From: Panacagrimonas sp965216805
Lineage (GTDB): Bacteria; Pseudomonadota; Gammaproteobacteria; Nevskiales; Nevskiaceae
Reading direction: 5' to 3'
Assembly: GCF_965216805.1 (NCBI RefSeq)
Contig: NZ_CBDCGN010000002.1
Coordinates: 372,001-436,000 of the forward strand
Length of the DNA: 64,000 nt
Shown here: piece after piece, positions 1 to 8,207 of the stretch
Layout of the letters: each line of letters starts with the position of its first letter
How positions within the stretch are numbered: the stretch's first letter is position 1
Made by a program: the position numbers and the translations under genes
Notes under the pieces: model-generated
Seen by the model: the letters and a program-made list of their open reading frames with translations, nothing else
Told to the model about the DNA's origin: nothing
The model's database searches: none

Positions 1-590
1 TTGGTCTCCAGCCCGGCCTGTTCTTCCTTGAGGAAGGCTTCGGCGATGCGCAGCTGCTCGATGGTGGCAAGCAGATCGCGCACCTGTTCCTGCAGCGCAC
101 CGGCCAGGGTCGATGTGTCGGCGTCCAGGCGTTCCATCCCGCCTTGCGGACCTTGGCGGAACAGCATCTGCAGGCGCCCGGGGTTGCCGGCCATGTAGCT
201 GGCGCGCAGAGCCCGCGCGAGGTCGTCGCGGCGGGCTTCGGCCTGTTGCAGGGCTTTGTCCTGCTCGGCCTGGGCGGCGCGTACCTGCTGCTGTTGCGCC
301 TCAACCTCGGCGCGCGCGAGACGCAGGGCGGCGGCCGCGGCGGACAGCGCCTTTTCCGCAGCCTCAATGTCTTGGCGCAAGCGGTCCTGATGGCGCCGGT
401 CGCCCGCCTGCTCGCGATCCAGTTCGGCCACGCGCGCGCGCAAGGTCTTGAGTTCGGACTCGCGGCGCTGGGATTCGGTATCGCCCAGCGTCGCCGTCGG
501 CACGAGGATTGCAAAGCAGAGCAGAGCGATCCGGCTCGCGGCGCAAGGATGGGTTCGGCGTCGGCGGGCGCACGATGCGATAATCGACAT
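1..590 (-). CDS. envC: EnvC-like murein hydrolase activator, N-terminal part (cut by window edge)
   Basis: The minus strand reads from an ATG at 590 to the window edge without a stop (about 196 residues). It starts with a basic n-region and a hydrophobic segment (IALLCFAILVPTATLG), consistent with a signal peptide. A long Ala/Glu/Arg/Gln-rich coiled coil follows, and the stretch RASYMAGNPGRLQMLFRQ is typical of the EnvC coiled-coil region (known family feature: activates periplasmic amidases during division). The C-terminal LytM/peptidase M23 domain would lie outside the window. Divergent placement next to a rhodanese-grxC-secB block is the usual gammaproteobacterial arrangement and supports the call. 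Confidence 0.8.
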   Translation of the reverse strand, partial: MSIIASCARRRRTHPCAASRIALLCFAILVPTATLGDTESQRRESELKTLRARVAELDREQAGDRRHQDRLRQDIEAAEKALSAAAAALRLARAEVEAQQQQVRAAQAEQDKALQQAEARRDDLARALRASYMAGNPGRLQMLFRQGPQGGMERLDADTSTLAGALQEQVRDLLATIEQLRIAEAFLKEEQAGLET

Positions 591-681
591 ACGCGATGGT
601 GTCACGTCGCGTACGCCTTTCGCAGCCGGCAATGCTGCGCGCTCCGTTTTTTCGCGTCACCGCAACGATCGGTCCACAACC

Positions 682-1107
682 ATGCAGCAGTTCATCGAAT
701 TCATCGGTAACAACATTCCGCTGTTTGCGGCGTTCGTCGTGGTGCTGGCCCTGTTGGTTGCCAACGAGGTGCACGGCAGCCTCACCGGTGGCAAGCGCCT
801 GACCGCGCTGGAAGCGGTACGCATGATCAACGACCGCGAGCCCCTGATCGTCGATCTTCGTCCGCTCGGCGAGTTCAAGAAAGGCCACATGCTCAACGCC
901 GTCAACCTGCCGCTAGCCAAGCTGGAGGATCGCGTCGGCGAGCTGGGCAAGGACCGTAGCCGGCCGGTGCTGGTGTACTGCGCGATGGGCGTTTCCAGCA
1001 CGGATGGGGTGGCCAGGCTCAAGAAGCTGGGCTTCACCGAGGTCTACCCCATTCGGGGCGGGCTCAACGCCTGGCTGCAGAACAACCTGCCGGTGACCAC
1101 GAAATAA
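682..1107 (+). CDS. Membrane-anchored rhodanese-like protein (YibN type)
   Basis: 141 residues. One membrane segment spans roughly residues 12-30, followed by a single rhodanese domain. The active-site loop VYCAMGVSS places the persulfide-forming Cys at residue 100. Such proteins carry sulfane sulfur; the physiological partner is not known here. The ATG at 682 is chosen because it puts the hydrophobic anchor at the very N terminus; upstream in-frame starts only add sequence overlapping the divergent envC leader. It is followed after 9 bases by grxC, so the two are probably one operon with secB and gpsA, as in other gammaproteobacteria. Confidence 0.88.
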   Translation: MQQFIEFIGNNIPLFAAFVVVLALLVANEVHGSLTGGKRLTALEAVRMINDREPLIVDLRPLGEFKKGHMLNAVNLPLAKLEDRVGELGKDRSRPVLVYCAMGVSSTDGVARLKKLGFTEVYPIRGGLNAWLQNNLPVTTK

Positions 1108-1116
1108 AGCGATGCC

Positions 1117-1374
1117 ATGAACGCCGTTCGCGTCTACAGCACCCTGTTTTGTCCGTACTGCGTGATGGCCAAGCGTCTGCTCGACGGCAAGGGCGTGCGC
1201 TTCGAGGAAATCCGCGTCGACGAAGACCAGGCGCGGCGCGAAGAGATGATGCGCGTCAGCGGGCGCCGTACGGTGCCGCAGATTTTCGTTGGCGATACCC
1301 ACGTCGGCGGGTGCGACGAGCTGTACGCACTGGACCGGGCCGGCCAGCTGGACCCCTTGCTGCGCGGAAGCTGA
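1117..1374 (+). CDS. grxC: Glutaredoxin 3
   Basis: 85 residues, the normal size of a monomeric class I glutaredoxin. The dithiol active site CPYC is at residues 12-15, the cis-Pro motif is TVPQIF and the glutathione-binding GG-C-D segment is GGCDELYAL. It reduces protein disulfides and glutathionylated proteins in the cytoplasm. It lies between the rhodanese and secB, the standard order, and nothing is missing or unusual. Confidence 0.95.
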   Translation: MNAVRVYSTLFCPYCVMAKRLLDGKGVRFEEIRVDEDQARREEMMRVSGRRTVPQIFVGDTHVGGCDELYALDRAGQLDPLLRGS

Positions 1375-1478
1375 GGGCGGCAGCGGTTCCGAGCGGGTAT
1401 CCTTGCGCCCGCTTCGACGTCTCGCGATTCATCCGCGAGCATCGGATTCTTTCCCTGCCCCGCCACGAGAAATCACCC

Positions 1479-1994
1479 ATGGCTGAAGAAAACGCCGCTG
1501 CCGGCAACGGCGCGCAAAAGCCCAACCGACAGGTTCTATTGCAGAAGATCTACGTCAAGGACGCGTCCATCGAGGTGCCGCAGGCACCGCAGATCTTCGC
1601 CACCAATGTACAACCGCAGATCGACGTCAACGTCGGCACCCAGATGAAGCCGATGAAGGATGATCTGTTCGATGTCGTCCTGACCGTTACCGTCACCGCC
1701 AAGACCGGCGACGACACCGCGTTTCTGGTCGAAGTGCAGCAGGCAGGCATTTTTCTGGTGCGCGGCTTCGACAATCCTCAGGAAAAAGGCGCAATTCTCG
1801 GCGGCTACTGCCCAAGCATGCTGTTCGCGTTCGCCCGCGAAGCGGTATGCGACTTCGTGCAGAAGGCCGGCTTCCCGCAGTTGTTGTTGCAGCCGATCAA
1901 CTTCGAGGCCCTGTATCTGGAGCACTTGGCGCGCCAGCGTGCCGAATCCAAATCCGTCATCACCGACCCCTCCGCGGCACCGGCCACGCACTGA
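1479..1994 (+). CDS. secB: Protein-export chaperone SecB
   Basis: 171 residues. SecB holds precursor proteins unfolded and delivers them to SecA. The conserved core is clear: VQKIYVKDASIE-like start (LLQKIYVKDASIEVP), GGYCPSMLFAFAREAV, and FPQLLLQPINFEALY, which forms the family's C-terminal helix region. The ATG at 1479 gives the usual short acidic N terminus; the frame extends further upstream but without family similarity. About 100 bases of non-coding DNA separate it from grxC, and gpsA starts 12 bases downstream, so secB and gpsA are probably co-transcribed. Confidence 0.95.
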   Translation: MAEENAAAGNGAQKPNRQVLLQKIYVKDASIEVPQAPQIFATNVQPQIDVNVGTQMKPMKDDLFDVVLTVTVTAKTGDDTAFLVEVQQAGIFLVRGFDNPQEKGAILGGYCPSMLFAFAREAVCDFVQKAGFPQLLLQPINFEALYLEHLARQRAESKSVITDPSAAPATH

Positions 1995-2006
1995 GGTCTT
2001 GACGCC

Positions 2007-3005
2007 ATGATCGAGCTGGGGGTGCTCGGCGCCGGCTCCTACGGCACGGCCATGGCGATCCAGCTGGCCCGTCGCGGCACGCCGACCCGTCTGTGGGGGC
2101 GCAATGCCGACGAAATTGCGGTCATGCAGGACGCGCGGGTCAATGCGCGCTATCTGGCGGGATGCCATTTCCCGGCCTCGCTGACGGCCACCGCCGACCT
2201 GCCGGGCACGGTGCAGGGCAGTGCCCATCTGCTGGTCGTGGTGCCCAGCCACGCTCTGCGCGAAACCCTGATCCGCATCGAGCCGATGCTGAATCCTGAG
2301 CAAGGCCTGGCCTGCGCCTGCAAGGGCCTGGAACCTGGCAGCGGCCTTCTGGTTCACGAAGTGGTGGCCGACGTGCTGGGCGCTGCCCGGACGCTGGCGG
2401 TGGTTTCAGGACCCACCTTTGCCAAGGAGATGGGCATGGGGCTGCCCACCGCGGTGACGGTGGCGTCGCGCACGCCGGCCTTCGCCGATCTGGTGGCGCA
2501 GGCCCTGCACGGCGACGGCTTTCGCGCCTACACCTCGGTCGATGTGGTCGGGGTGGAAATCGGCGGTTCTGCGAAGAACGTGATGGCCATCGCCGTCGGT
2601 ATCGCCGATGGCATGGGCCTGGGCGCCAATACCCGCGCAGCGCTCATCACCCGCGGTCTGGCCGAGATCATGCGCCTGGGCGAAGCCTTGGGCGCGAGTC
2701 CCGAAACGATGATGGGTCTGGCCGGGATGGGCGACCTGGTCCTGACCTGTACCGACAACCAGTCGCGCAACCGCCGGATGGGGCTGTTGCTGGCGCAGGG
2801 CAGGAGCGTGGCGGATTCGATCGCCGAAATTCAACAGGTGGTGGAAGGCGTCAAGGCGGCGCCGGAAGTGCTGCGCTTGGCGCGTCGCCTGCAGGTGGAC
2901 ATGCCCATCACCGAGCAGGTCGTGGAGTTGATCGAGGGCCGCATCACGCCGGTGCAGGCGGTCAAGAATCTGGCCACACGCCCGTCGCGGGCCGAGGCCG
3001 AGTAG
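2007..3005 (+). CDS. gpsA: NAD(P)H-dependent glycerol-3-phosphate dehydrogenase
   Basis: 332 residues, full length. It makes sn-glycerol 3-phosphate from dihydroxyacetone phosphate for phospholipid synthesis. The N-terminal Rossmann motif is VLGAGSYGTAMA. Family landmarks include SGPTFAKEM, GGSAKNVMAIAVGIADGMGLGANTRAALITRG (Lys in the catalytic segment) and GLAGMGDLVLTCTDNQSRNRR. It closes the grxC-secB-gpsA block; the next gene is convergent. Confidence 0.95.
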   Translation: MIELGVLGAGSYGTAMAIQLARRGTPTRLWGRNADEIAVMQDARVNARYLAGCHFPASLTATADLPGTVQGSAHLLVVVPSHALRETLIRIEPMLNPEQGLACACKGLEPGSGLLVHEVVADVLGAARTLAVVSGPTFAKEMGMGLPTAVTVASRTPAFADLVAQALHGDGFRAYTSVDVVGVEIGGSAKNVMAIAVGIADGMGLGANTRAALITRGLAEIMRLGEALGASPETMMGLAGMGDLVLTCTDNQSRNRRMGLLLAQGRSVADSIAEIQQVVEGVKAAPEVLRLARRLQVDMPITEQVVELIEGRITPVQAVKNLATRPSRAEAE

Positions 3006-3020
3006 GTCCTGGGGCCGGAC

Positions 3021-3767
3021 TCAGACCGACGGCACCAGCGGCGTAGCGACCAGCACCGGCCCGCTGGGACCATCTTTTGCCGGAGAACCGCCAGCGGGCT
3101 CCAGGCTGACGGCGATGCGGCCACTCGGTCGTACGCGCACCTGCGCCGGCAACGCGATCTGCCAGGCGCCCTGGCGCGGCAGCAGGCCCAGCGACACCAC
3201 GCCTTCGTCGCCCAGCCACCAGAGTTCGTAATCCTGGTCGAAGCCCAGCTTGGCCGGACCGTTGGCCAACACGCGTACCGCGCGGGTATCCGGAAGGATG
3301 CTGACGGTCCACTGCGCTTCTTCCTCGGGCAGCCTCAGCGCGGCGACGTAGGCCTGCGTCTGTACCTTGACTTCGACGATGCGCGGGCCCGGTTCGGGTG
3401 TGACCGTAGCCGGCATGAACTGGCGCAGCAGCAGCAGCGCCATGACCAGCGAAGCGGCGGTGGCGAAGCCGGCCCACAGGCGCCAGAAACTCAAGTTGGC
3501 ACGACGTCGCTGCTCGGTGATCGGCACCACCTTGCCGTCCATCTCGCGCACGCGGTGTTCGATTTCCGCCCATACCTGCATGCGCGGCGGCACCGGCTCG
3601 AATATGCCGAGGTCGTCGAAGCGTGCCTCCCAGTAGCGAACCTCGGCGCGCAGCACCGGGTCTTCGGCGAGCAGGCGCCGAAACCGGCGGCGGGCGGCGC
3701 CGGTCAGGGTGCCCGCCACGTATTCGGCGGCGAGCATCTGTTGGAGTCGTGGCGAGCGGTAGTTCAC
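3021..3767 (-). CDS. Anti-sigma factor, RskA-like, membrane bound
   Basis: 248 residues from a GTG at 3767. The N-terminal 80 residues form a helical ZAS-like/anti-sigma region (LAAEYVAGTLTGAARRRFRRLL), then one transmembrane segment near residues 96-115 (WAGFATAASLVMALLLL), then a periplasmic domain with the RskA signature (YELWWLGDEGVVSLGLLP, VSLEPAGGSP). Known role of the family: it sequesters the cognate ECF sigma factor and releases it on a signal at the envelope. It starts one base after the sigma factor stop, which supports a sigma/anti-sigma pair. The inducing signal cannot be read from the sequence. Confidence 0.85.
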   Translation of the reverse strand: MNYRSPRLQQMLAAEYVAGTLTGAARRRFRRLLAEDPVLRAEVRYWEARFDDLGIFEPVPPRMQVWAEIEHRVREMDGKVVPITEQRRRANLSFWRLWAGFATAASLVMALLLLRQFMPATVTPEPGPRIVEVKVQTQAYVAALRLPEEEAQWTVSILPDTRAVRVLANGPAKLGFDQDYELWWLGDEGVVSLGLLPRQGAWQIALPAQVRVRPSGRIAVSLEPAGGSPAKDGPSGPVLVATPLVPSV

Positions 3768-3768
3768 G

Positions 3769-4332
3769 TTACTCGTCCAGGCAGTCGCGCAAGCGCGCCA
3801 GGCCGCGGCGCACCCAGCTTTTGACGGTGCCCAACGGTGCTTTCAAGCGCACGGCCAGTTCCTGGTGGGTATAGCCCTCGTAATAGGCCAGCAGCAGCGC
3901 GTCGCGCTGTTCTTTGGGCAGTTCGCGCAGACAGGCTTCCATGCGCGCGATGCCCTGACCCTCGACGGCGCGAGCCATCGGATCCTCGGCCTCGTCGTGC
4001 AGGGTCAGCGGCGGTAGCGAGAAGTCGTCGTCGCCGTCGGGCATCTCCACTTCCGGCCGCTTCATTCTCAGCAGATCGAGCGCGCGATAGCGGGCCACAC
4101 TGAGCAACCAGGTAAGCGGGGCACCTTTTTCCGCATCGTAGGTTTCCGCTTTTTGCCATATCTTGATGTAGCAATCCTGGAGAGCTTCTTCCGCCCAATC
4201 GCGACGTTGCAGCATACGCAGCAGCAATCCGAACAGATGCGAACTGGACTCGCGGTAAAGCTCCGCAAACGCCCGCCGGTCGCCCGTTGCGGTCGCGTGC
4301 AATAGTCGGGTGAGTTCCTGTGAATCGGCCAT
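3769..4332 (-). CDS. RNA polymerase ECF sigma factor (SigK/RpoE-like)
   Basis: 187 residues. Region 2 includes DWAEEALQDCYIKIWQKAETYD and LTWLLSVARYRALDLLR; region 4 includes LPKEQRDALLLAYYEGYTHQELAVRLKAPLGTVKSWVRRGLARLRDCL, a typical helix-turn-helix for -35 recognition. The ATG at 4332 gives the normal ECF length; the frame continues upstream without similarity. It is paired with the RskA-like anti-sigma factor just downstream. It is divergent from hemB across about 230 bases. Confidence 0.92.
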   Translation of the reverse strand: MADSQELTRLLHATATGDRRAFAELYRESSSHLFGLLLRMLQRRDWAEEALQDCYIKIWQKAETYDAEKGAPLTWLLSVARYRALDLLRMKRPEVEMPDGDDDFSLPPLTLHDEAEDPMARAVEGQGIARMEACLRELPKEQRDALLLAYYEGYTHQELAVRLKAPLGTVKSWVRRGLARLRDCLDE

Positions 4333-4532
4333 TCGGCTCGTTCTCGTCCTCCAAACGACATGATAGCGGGCCCGCGTGTGCGTGGCGGGCAATGTTGCTC
4401 CGCACGCCAGTGCGCCGGGTTCGGACCGACGTTGCAAATGGTCGCACCAAGTCCCTGATCGATGGTTACAGCACGGGAACGATGATGCAGCAGACGGCGG
4501 TCCGCTGCGCGGGAAACGCGGCGCAGCGGGCC

Positions 4533-4538
4533 TATAAT
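4533..4538 (+). promoter_or_regulatory. Candidate -10 element of the hemB promoter
   Basis: A perfect TATAAT occurs 27 bases upstream of the proposed hemB TTG start, inside the sigma factor/hemB divergent region. No good -35 hexamer is found at 16-18 bases upstream, so this rests on the -10 alone. Confidence 0.45.
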
Positions 4539-4565
4539 CCGCAGAGCATTTCTGAGAGCAAGAAC

Positions 4566-5558
4566 TTGACTCACGCCAGCTTTCCCGCGATCCGTCCGCG
4601 CCGCCTGCGTCGTACCGCCGCGCTTCGCGCCATGGTGCGCGAGTCTGTGCTGGCACCGGAACATCTGATCCAGCCGCTGTTCGTAGCCGAAGGCGATCTA
4701 GCCGGGTCGATCGGTTCCATGCCCGGCGTCCATCGGATGGACATCGCCGCGCTGGTGCGCGAATGCGAGCAGTTGCAGGCGCTGGGTATCGCCTGCGTTG
4801 CGCTGTTTCCAGTGATCCCGCAGGGCCTCAAGAGCGACGAGGGCGACGAGGCGCTGAACCCTCAAGGTCTGGTGCCGCGCGCCGTACAGGCGGTCAAGCA
4901 GGCCTGTCCTGAGCTGGCGGTGATGGTCGATGTGGCGTTGGATCCGTTCACCACGCACGGACACGACGGTGTGCTGGATGGCGGCGACGTCGATAACGAG
5001 CGCACCGTGGAAATCCTGCGGCGCCAGGCCTTGGTGTACGCGCGAGCGGGCGCCGACATCGTGGCGCCCAGCGACATGATGGATGGCCGCGTCGGGCAGC
5101 TGCGCGAGGTGCTGGAGCGCGACGGGCAGCGGCACACTCTGATCCTGTCCTACGCCGCCAAGTACGCTTCCGGCTTTTACGGGCCTTTTCGCGATGCGGT
5201 GGGCTCGGCGCGAAATCTCGGCAAGGCCGACAAGCGCACCTACCAGATGGATCCGGCGAACAGCGACGAGGCCCTGCGCGAGGTGGAACTGGATCTGGAC
5301 GAGGGCGCCGACATCGTCATGGTCAAACCCGGCATGCCCTATCTGGACATCGTGCGCCGGGTCAAGGATCGCTTCGCAGTACCGGTGGCGGCCTATCAGG
5401 TCAGCGGCGAGTACGCGATGCTGCACGCCGCCATCGACAATGGCTGGCTGGACCGCCGTACTGTTCTGATGGAAGCGCTGCTGTGCTTCCGCCGCGCGGG
5501 CGCCGACCTGATTCTCAGCTACTACGCCAAGCAGGCCGCGGTCTGGCTGGCGGAATAA
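4566..5558 (+). CDS. hemB: Delta-aminolevulinic acid dehydratase (porphobilinogen synthase)
   Basis: 330 residues from a TTG at 4566; without it the conserved RPRRLRRTAALRAMVRE start would be lost, because the next ATG (4632) lies inside it. It condenses two 5-aminolevulinate molecules to porphobilinogen. The Schiff-base lysines are visible in SYAAKYASGFYGPFRDA and IVMVKPGMPYLD. The segment VALDPFTTHGHDGVLD lacks the Cys triad of zinc-dependent enzymes, so a magnesium-type enzyme is likely (inference). aroE follows after 17 bases. Confidence 0.93.
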   Translation: MTHASFPAIRPRRLRRTAALRAMVRESVLAPEHLIQPLFVAEGDLAGSIGSMPGVHRMDIAALVRECEQLQALGIACVALFPVIPQGLKSDEGDEALNPQGLVPRAVQAVKQACPELAVMVDVALDPFTTHGHDGVLDGGDVDNERTVEILRRQALVYARAGADIVAPSDMMDGRVGQLREVLERDGQRHTLILSYAAKYASGFYGPFRDAVGSARNLGKADKRTYQMDPANSDEALREVELDLDEGADIVMVKPGMPYLDIVRRVKDRFAVPVAAYQVSGEYAMLHAAIDNGWLDRRTVLMEALLCFRRAGADLILSYYAKQAAVWLAE

Positions 5559-5575
5559 ATACGCGCTCACTCCAC

Positions 5576-6469
5576 ATGGACCGTTACGCCGTCATCGGGC
5601 AGCCCATCGCCCACTCCAAGTCGCCCTCGATCCATGCGCACTTCGCGCGGCAGACCGGGCAGGTGCTGGAATACACCGCGCTGGCCGTGCCGGCAGATCG
5701 CCTTGCCGAGGAATTGCAGCGCCTGCATGCGCTCGGCCTGCGCGGGCTCAATGTGACCCTGCCGCACAAGCAGGCAGTAGCGGCACAGTGCGAATCGATT
5801 TCCGAGCGCGCGCGGCAGGCAGGTGCGGTGAACACGCTGCAGCGCACGGAAAGCGGCTGGAGCGGCGACAACACCGACGGTGTCGGCTTTGCGGCGGACC
5901 TGAAACGCCTGGGCATCGCGCTGCGCGCCAGGCGCGTGCTGGTGCTCGGCGCCGGCGGTGCGGCGCGTGGGATTCTCGAACCCATCCTGGCGGCGTCGCC
6001 GGCACTGGTTGCGGTATCCAACCGCAACCCCTGGAAGCCGGAGGCGCTGGCCGAGTCTTTCAAGCCCCTCGGCGAGGTTCTGCCGCGCACGCATGTGGCG
6101 CTCAAGGGCGATCGTTTCGATGTGATCGTCAACGCCACCTCGGCCGGACATTCGGGTCAGATGCCGCTGATGCCATCAGGACTGCTGGCGCCGGGCGGCG
6201 ATTGCTACGACCTCAGCTACGGTCCCGCGCATGCTCCGTTTGCCGCTTGGGCGGTGCGCCAGAACGCGGCGCGCATCGAGGACGGCCTGGGCATGCTGGT
6301 GGGCCAGGCTGCTTCCGCGTTCGAGATCTGGCGCGGCGTCGAGCCGGCGTGGGAAGCGGTGATCGTGGCGCTGCGGCGCGAATTGCAGGTCGGTACGGAC
6401 ACCGACCTGGTGGCGGCGGTGCACGCGCCGGTGCATCGATCCCACGTCGAGCTGCCGCCGCAGGACTGA
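5576..6469 (+). CDS. aroE: Shikimate dehydrogenase
   Basis: 297 residues. It reduces 3-dehydroshikimate with NADPH. The substrate motif IGQPIAHSKSPSIHAHFARQ is at the N terminus, the catalytic Lys/Asp lie in NVTLPHKQ and NTDGVGF, and the NADP-binding loop is VLGAGGAARGILEPIL. The C terminus carries about 25 residues beyond the usual end (GTDTDLVAAVHAPVHRS...), of no known role. The ATG at 5576 begins exactly at the family start. A short GC stem (6471-6486) separates it from convergent tatC. Confidence 0.93.
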   Translation: MDRYAVIGQPIAHSKSPSIHAHFARQTGQVLEYTALAVPADRLAEELQRLHALGLRGLNVTLPHKQAVAAQCESISERARQAGAVNTLQRTESGWSGDNTDGVGFAADLKRLGIALRARRVLVLGAGGAARGILEPILAASPALVAVSNRNPWKPEALAESFKPLGEVLPRTHVALKGDRFDVIVNATSAGHSGQMPLMPSGLLAPGGDCYDLSYGPAHAPFAAWAVRQNAARIEDGLGMLVGQAASAFEIWRGVEPAWEAVIVALRRELQVGTDTDLVAAVHAPVHRSHVELPPQD

Positions 6470-6470
6470 A

Positions 6471-6486
6471 GCGGCTCCGCAGCCGC
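6471..6486. terminator. Possible bidirectional hairpin between aroE and tatC
   Basis: GCGGCT-CCGC-AGCCGC forms a perfect 6-bp stem with a 4-base loop between two convergent genes. There is no T-tract, so termination activity is only inferred from its position. Confidence 0.4.
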
Positions 6487-6492
6487 AATCAA

Positions 6493-7272
6493 TCAGTCGC
6501 GCTCGGCAACCTTGGCCTGCGCCTCGACTTCACGTGCCTCCGGCGTGGTCCATTGCGCTACCAGGATGCCCAGCTCGTAAAGCAGATAGGTCGGCACCGC
6601 CAGCAGAATCTGCGACAAGACGTCCGGCGGCGTCAGCACCGCTGCAATGACGAACACACCGACCAGCACGTACTCGCGCTTGTCCTTGAGCTGTTGCGGA
6701 GTGACAAAGCCGGTTTTCACCATCAACACGATCGCCACCGGCGTTTCGAACGCCAGGCCGAAGGCCAGAAAGATCGACAGGATGAAGTTGAGGTATTTGT
6801 TGATGTCCGTCATCACCGCCACGCCCTCGGGCGCAACGCTGATCAGGAAATGGAACACCGTCGGCAGTACCAGGAAATACGCCATGGCCATGCCCAGATA
6901 AAACAGCAGAGAGCTGGAGATGAGTACCGGCGCGACCAGCCGTCGTTCGGTCTTGTACAGGCCCGGCGCCACGAATGACCACATCTGGTAGAGCGTCCAC
7001 GGAATGGAGATCGCCACTGCCAGCACCCCGGCCAGTTTGATCGGGGCGAAGAATGGCGATGCCACCTCGGTGGCGATCATCGACGTGCCTGCGGGCAGCA
7101 GGGTCATCAGCGGCTTGGCCGCGAATGCGTAGATTTCCTTGGCGAAATATGCCAGCGGGATGAAGGCCAGGCCGACGCCATAGATGATGCGCACGACGCA
7201 GTCGCGCAGCTCCAGCAGATGCGCGATCAGCGGCTGCTCGGGCGCCGAGTTTTCTGGCGGGGTGTCGCTCAC
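6493..7272 (-). CDS. tatC: Twin-arginine translocase subunit TatC
   Basis: 259 residues, polytopic inner-membrane protein with about six hydrophobic segments. TatC recognises twin-arginine signal peptides together with TatB. The N-terminal PLIAHLLELRDCVVRII and the periplasmic/cytoplasmic loop with SPFFAPIKLAGVLAVAISIPWTLYQMWSFVAPGLYKTERR are family hallmarks, as is FGLAFETPVAIVLMVKTGFV. The GTG start at 7272 overlaps the tatB stop (GTGA), indicating translational coupling. Confidence 0.95.
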   Translation of the reverse strand: MSDTPPENSAPEQPLIAHLLELRDCVVRIIYGVGLAFIPLAYFAKEIYAFAAKPLMTLLPAGTSMIATEVASPFFAPIKLAGVLAVAISIPWTLYQMWSFVAPGLYKTERRLVAPVLISSSLLFYLGMAMAYFLVLPTVFHFLISVAPEGVAVMTDINKYLNFILSIFLAFGLAFETPVAIVLMVKTGFVTPQQLKDKREYVLVGVFVIAAVLTPPDVLSQILLAVPTYLLYELGILVAQWTTPEAREVEAQAKVAERD

Positions 7273-7559
7273 GGTTTGGGCTTGAGATCCTGCGACACGT
7301 CATCGGCGATGCTGCGACTTTCGCGTTCGACGGCGGTTTCCGCCTCACGCAGGGCGCTCTTGGCCTCTTGCAGCTGCTGCTTGATCTCCCGCACCTGGGT
7401 CTCGCGCTCCAGTTCGGTGGACAGATTCCGCATGTAGCCGCGGGCCTGACCGGCCCACCGGCCGACGGTGCGCGCGACCTTGGGCAGCTTCTCCGGTCCC
7501 AGAACGATCAGAGCGACCACGAAAGCCAGCGCCAGCTCGGTGAAGCTGATGTCGAACAA
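7269..7559 (-). CDS. tatB: Sec-independent translocase protein TatB
   Basis: 96 residues. One N-terminal membrane helix (MFDISFTELALAFVVALIVLGPEKLP, here with the conserved Glu and Gly-Pro hinge) followed by an amphipathic helix and a charged tail rich in Glu/Arg. The start is a TTG at 7559 with no convincing ribosome site; it is kept because MFDI-F-EL is the conserved family beginning. It sits 12 bases after tatA and overlaps tatC. Confidence 0.93.
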   Translation of the reverse strand: MFDISFTELALAFVVALIVLGPEKLPKVARTVGRWAGQARGYMRNLSTELERETQVREIKQQLQEAKSALREAETAVERESRSIADDVSQDLKPKP

Positions 7560-7571
7560 GGCGGCGGTCCG

Positions 7572-7802
7572 TCAGACCTTGTGCGAATCGCGCGCCGGGG
7601 TTTCGGACGTGGACTTGTCTTCGTCCGCGGTGAGTTCGGCGGTGTGTTTGTCTGCGGTGTCCTCGCCGTCCTTCATCGAGCCCTTGAAGTTCTTGATTGC
7701 ACCGCCGAGGTCGCCGCCCAAGTTGCGCAGCTTCTTGGTGCCGAACACCAAGATCACGATCGCCAGAACGATCAACCAATGCCAGACACTGAATGTACCC
7801 AT
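7572..7802 (-). CDS. tatA: Sec-independent translocase protein TatA
   Basis: 76 residues. The short N-terminal membrane helix (FSVWHWLIVLAIVILVFGTKKL) is followed by the conserved amphipathic helix with LGGDLGGAIKNFKGSMK and a variable acidic tail. TatA oligomers form the translocation path. A good AGGAG ribosome site precedes the ATG. It heads tatABC and is itself downstream of hisE, as in many Proteobacteria. Confidence 0.95.
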   Translation of the reverse strand: MGTFSVWHWLIVLAIVILVFGTKKLRNLGGDLGGAIKNFKGSMKDGEDTADKHTAELTADEDKSTSETPARDSHKV

Positions 7803-7849
7803 GATGCTTTTCTCCTTGCCGACGCGGTGTCGCGCGGCGAATTGTGCGC

Positions 7850-8197
7850 CTATTTGTCTTTGCCGTCGGTGCGGCTGGCTTTTTCCGCCAGGCCCGACCG
7901 ACCGCTCCTTCTGTCCAGCTCTACGGCCAAATCGGCCGGAGAGATGCCTGCCTGCGCCATCAGGACGAACAAGTGGTAAAGCAGATCCACCGTTTCATAG
8001 ACCAGCTCCGGACGGGTTCCGTTCTTGGCGGCGATCAGCGTTTCGGTCGCTTCCTCGCCCAGCTTCTTGAGAATGTGGTCCAAACCCTTGGAATAAAGGC
8101 TGGCTGCGTACGATTTCGTCGGATCGGCCGATTTGCGGTCCAGCAAGGTGGCATAGAGCGCGTCCAGCGCGCGGCCGATGTCGGATGAGTCGCTCAC
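7850..8197 (-). CDS. hisE: Phosphoribosyl-ATP pyrophosphohydrolase
   Basis: 115 residues from a GTG at 8197. It is the stand-alone HisE form: all-alpha MazG-like fold with SYAASLYSKGLDHILKKLGEEATETLIAAKNG and ELVYETVDLLYHLFVLM, which carry the metal-binding acidic residues. It acts in step 2 of histidine synthesis. hisF ends only 10 bases upstream, leaving no room for hisI, which normally precedes hisE or is fused to it. The frame is open further upstream but that part is a shadow of hisF. Confidence 0.92.
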   Translation of the reverse strand: MSDSSDIGRALDALYATLLDRKSADPTKSYAASLYSKGLDHILKKLGEEATETLIAAKNGTRPELVYETVDLLYHLFVLMAQAGISPADLAVELDRRSGRSGLAEKASRTDGKDK

Positions 8198-8207
8198 CCT
8201 AGCGTGC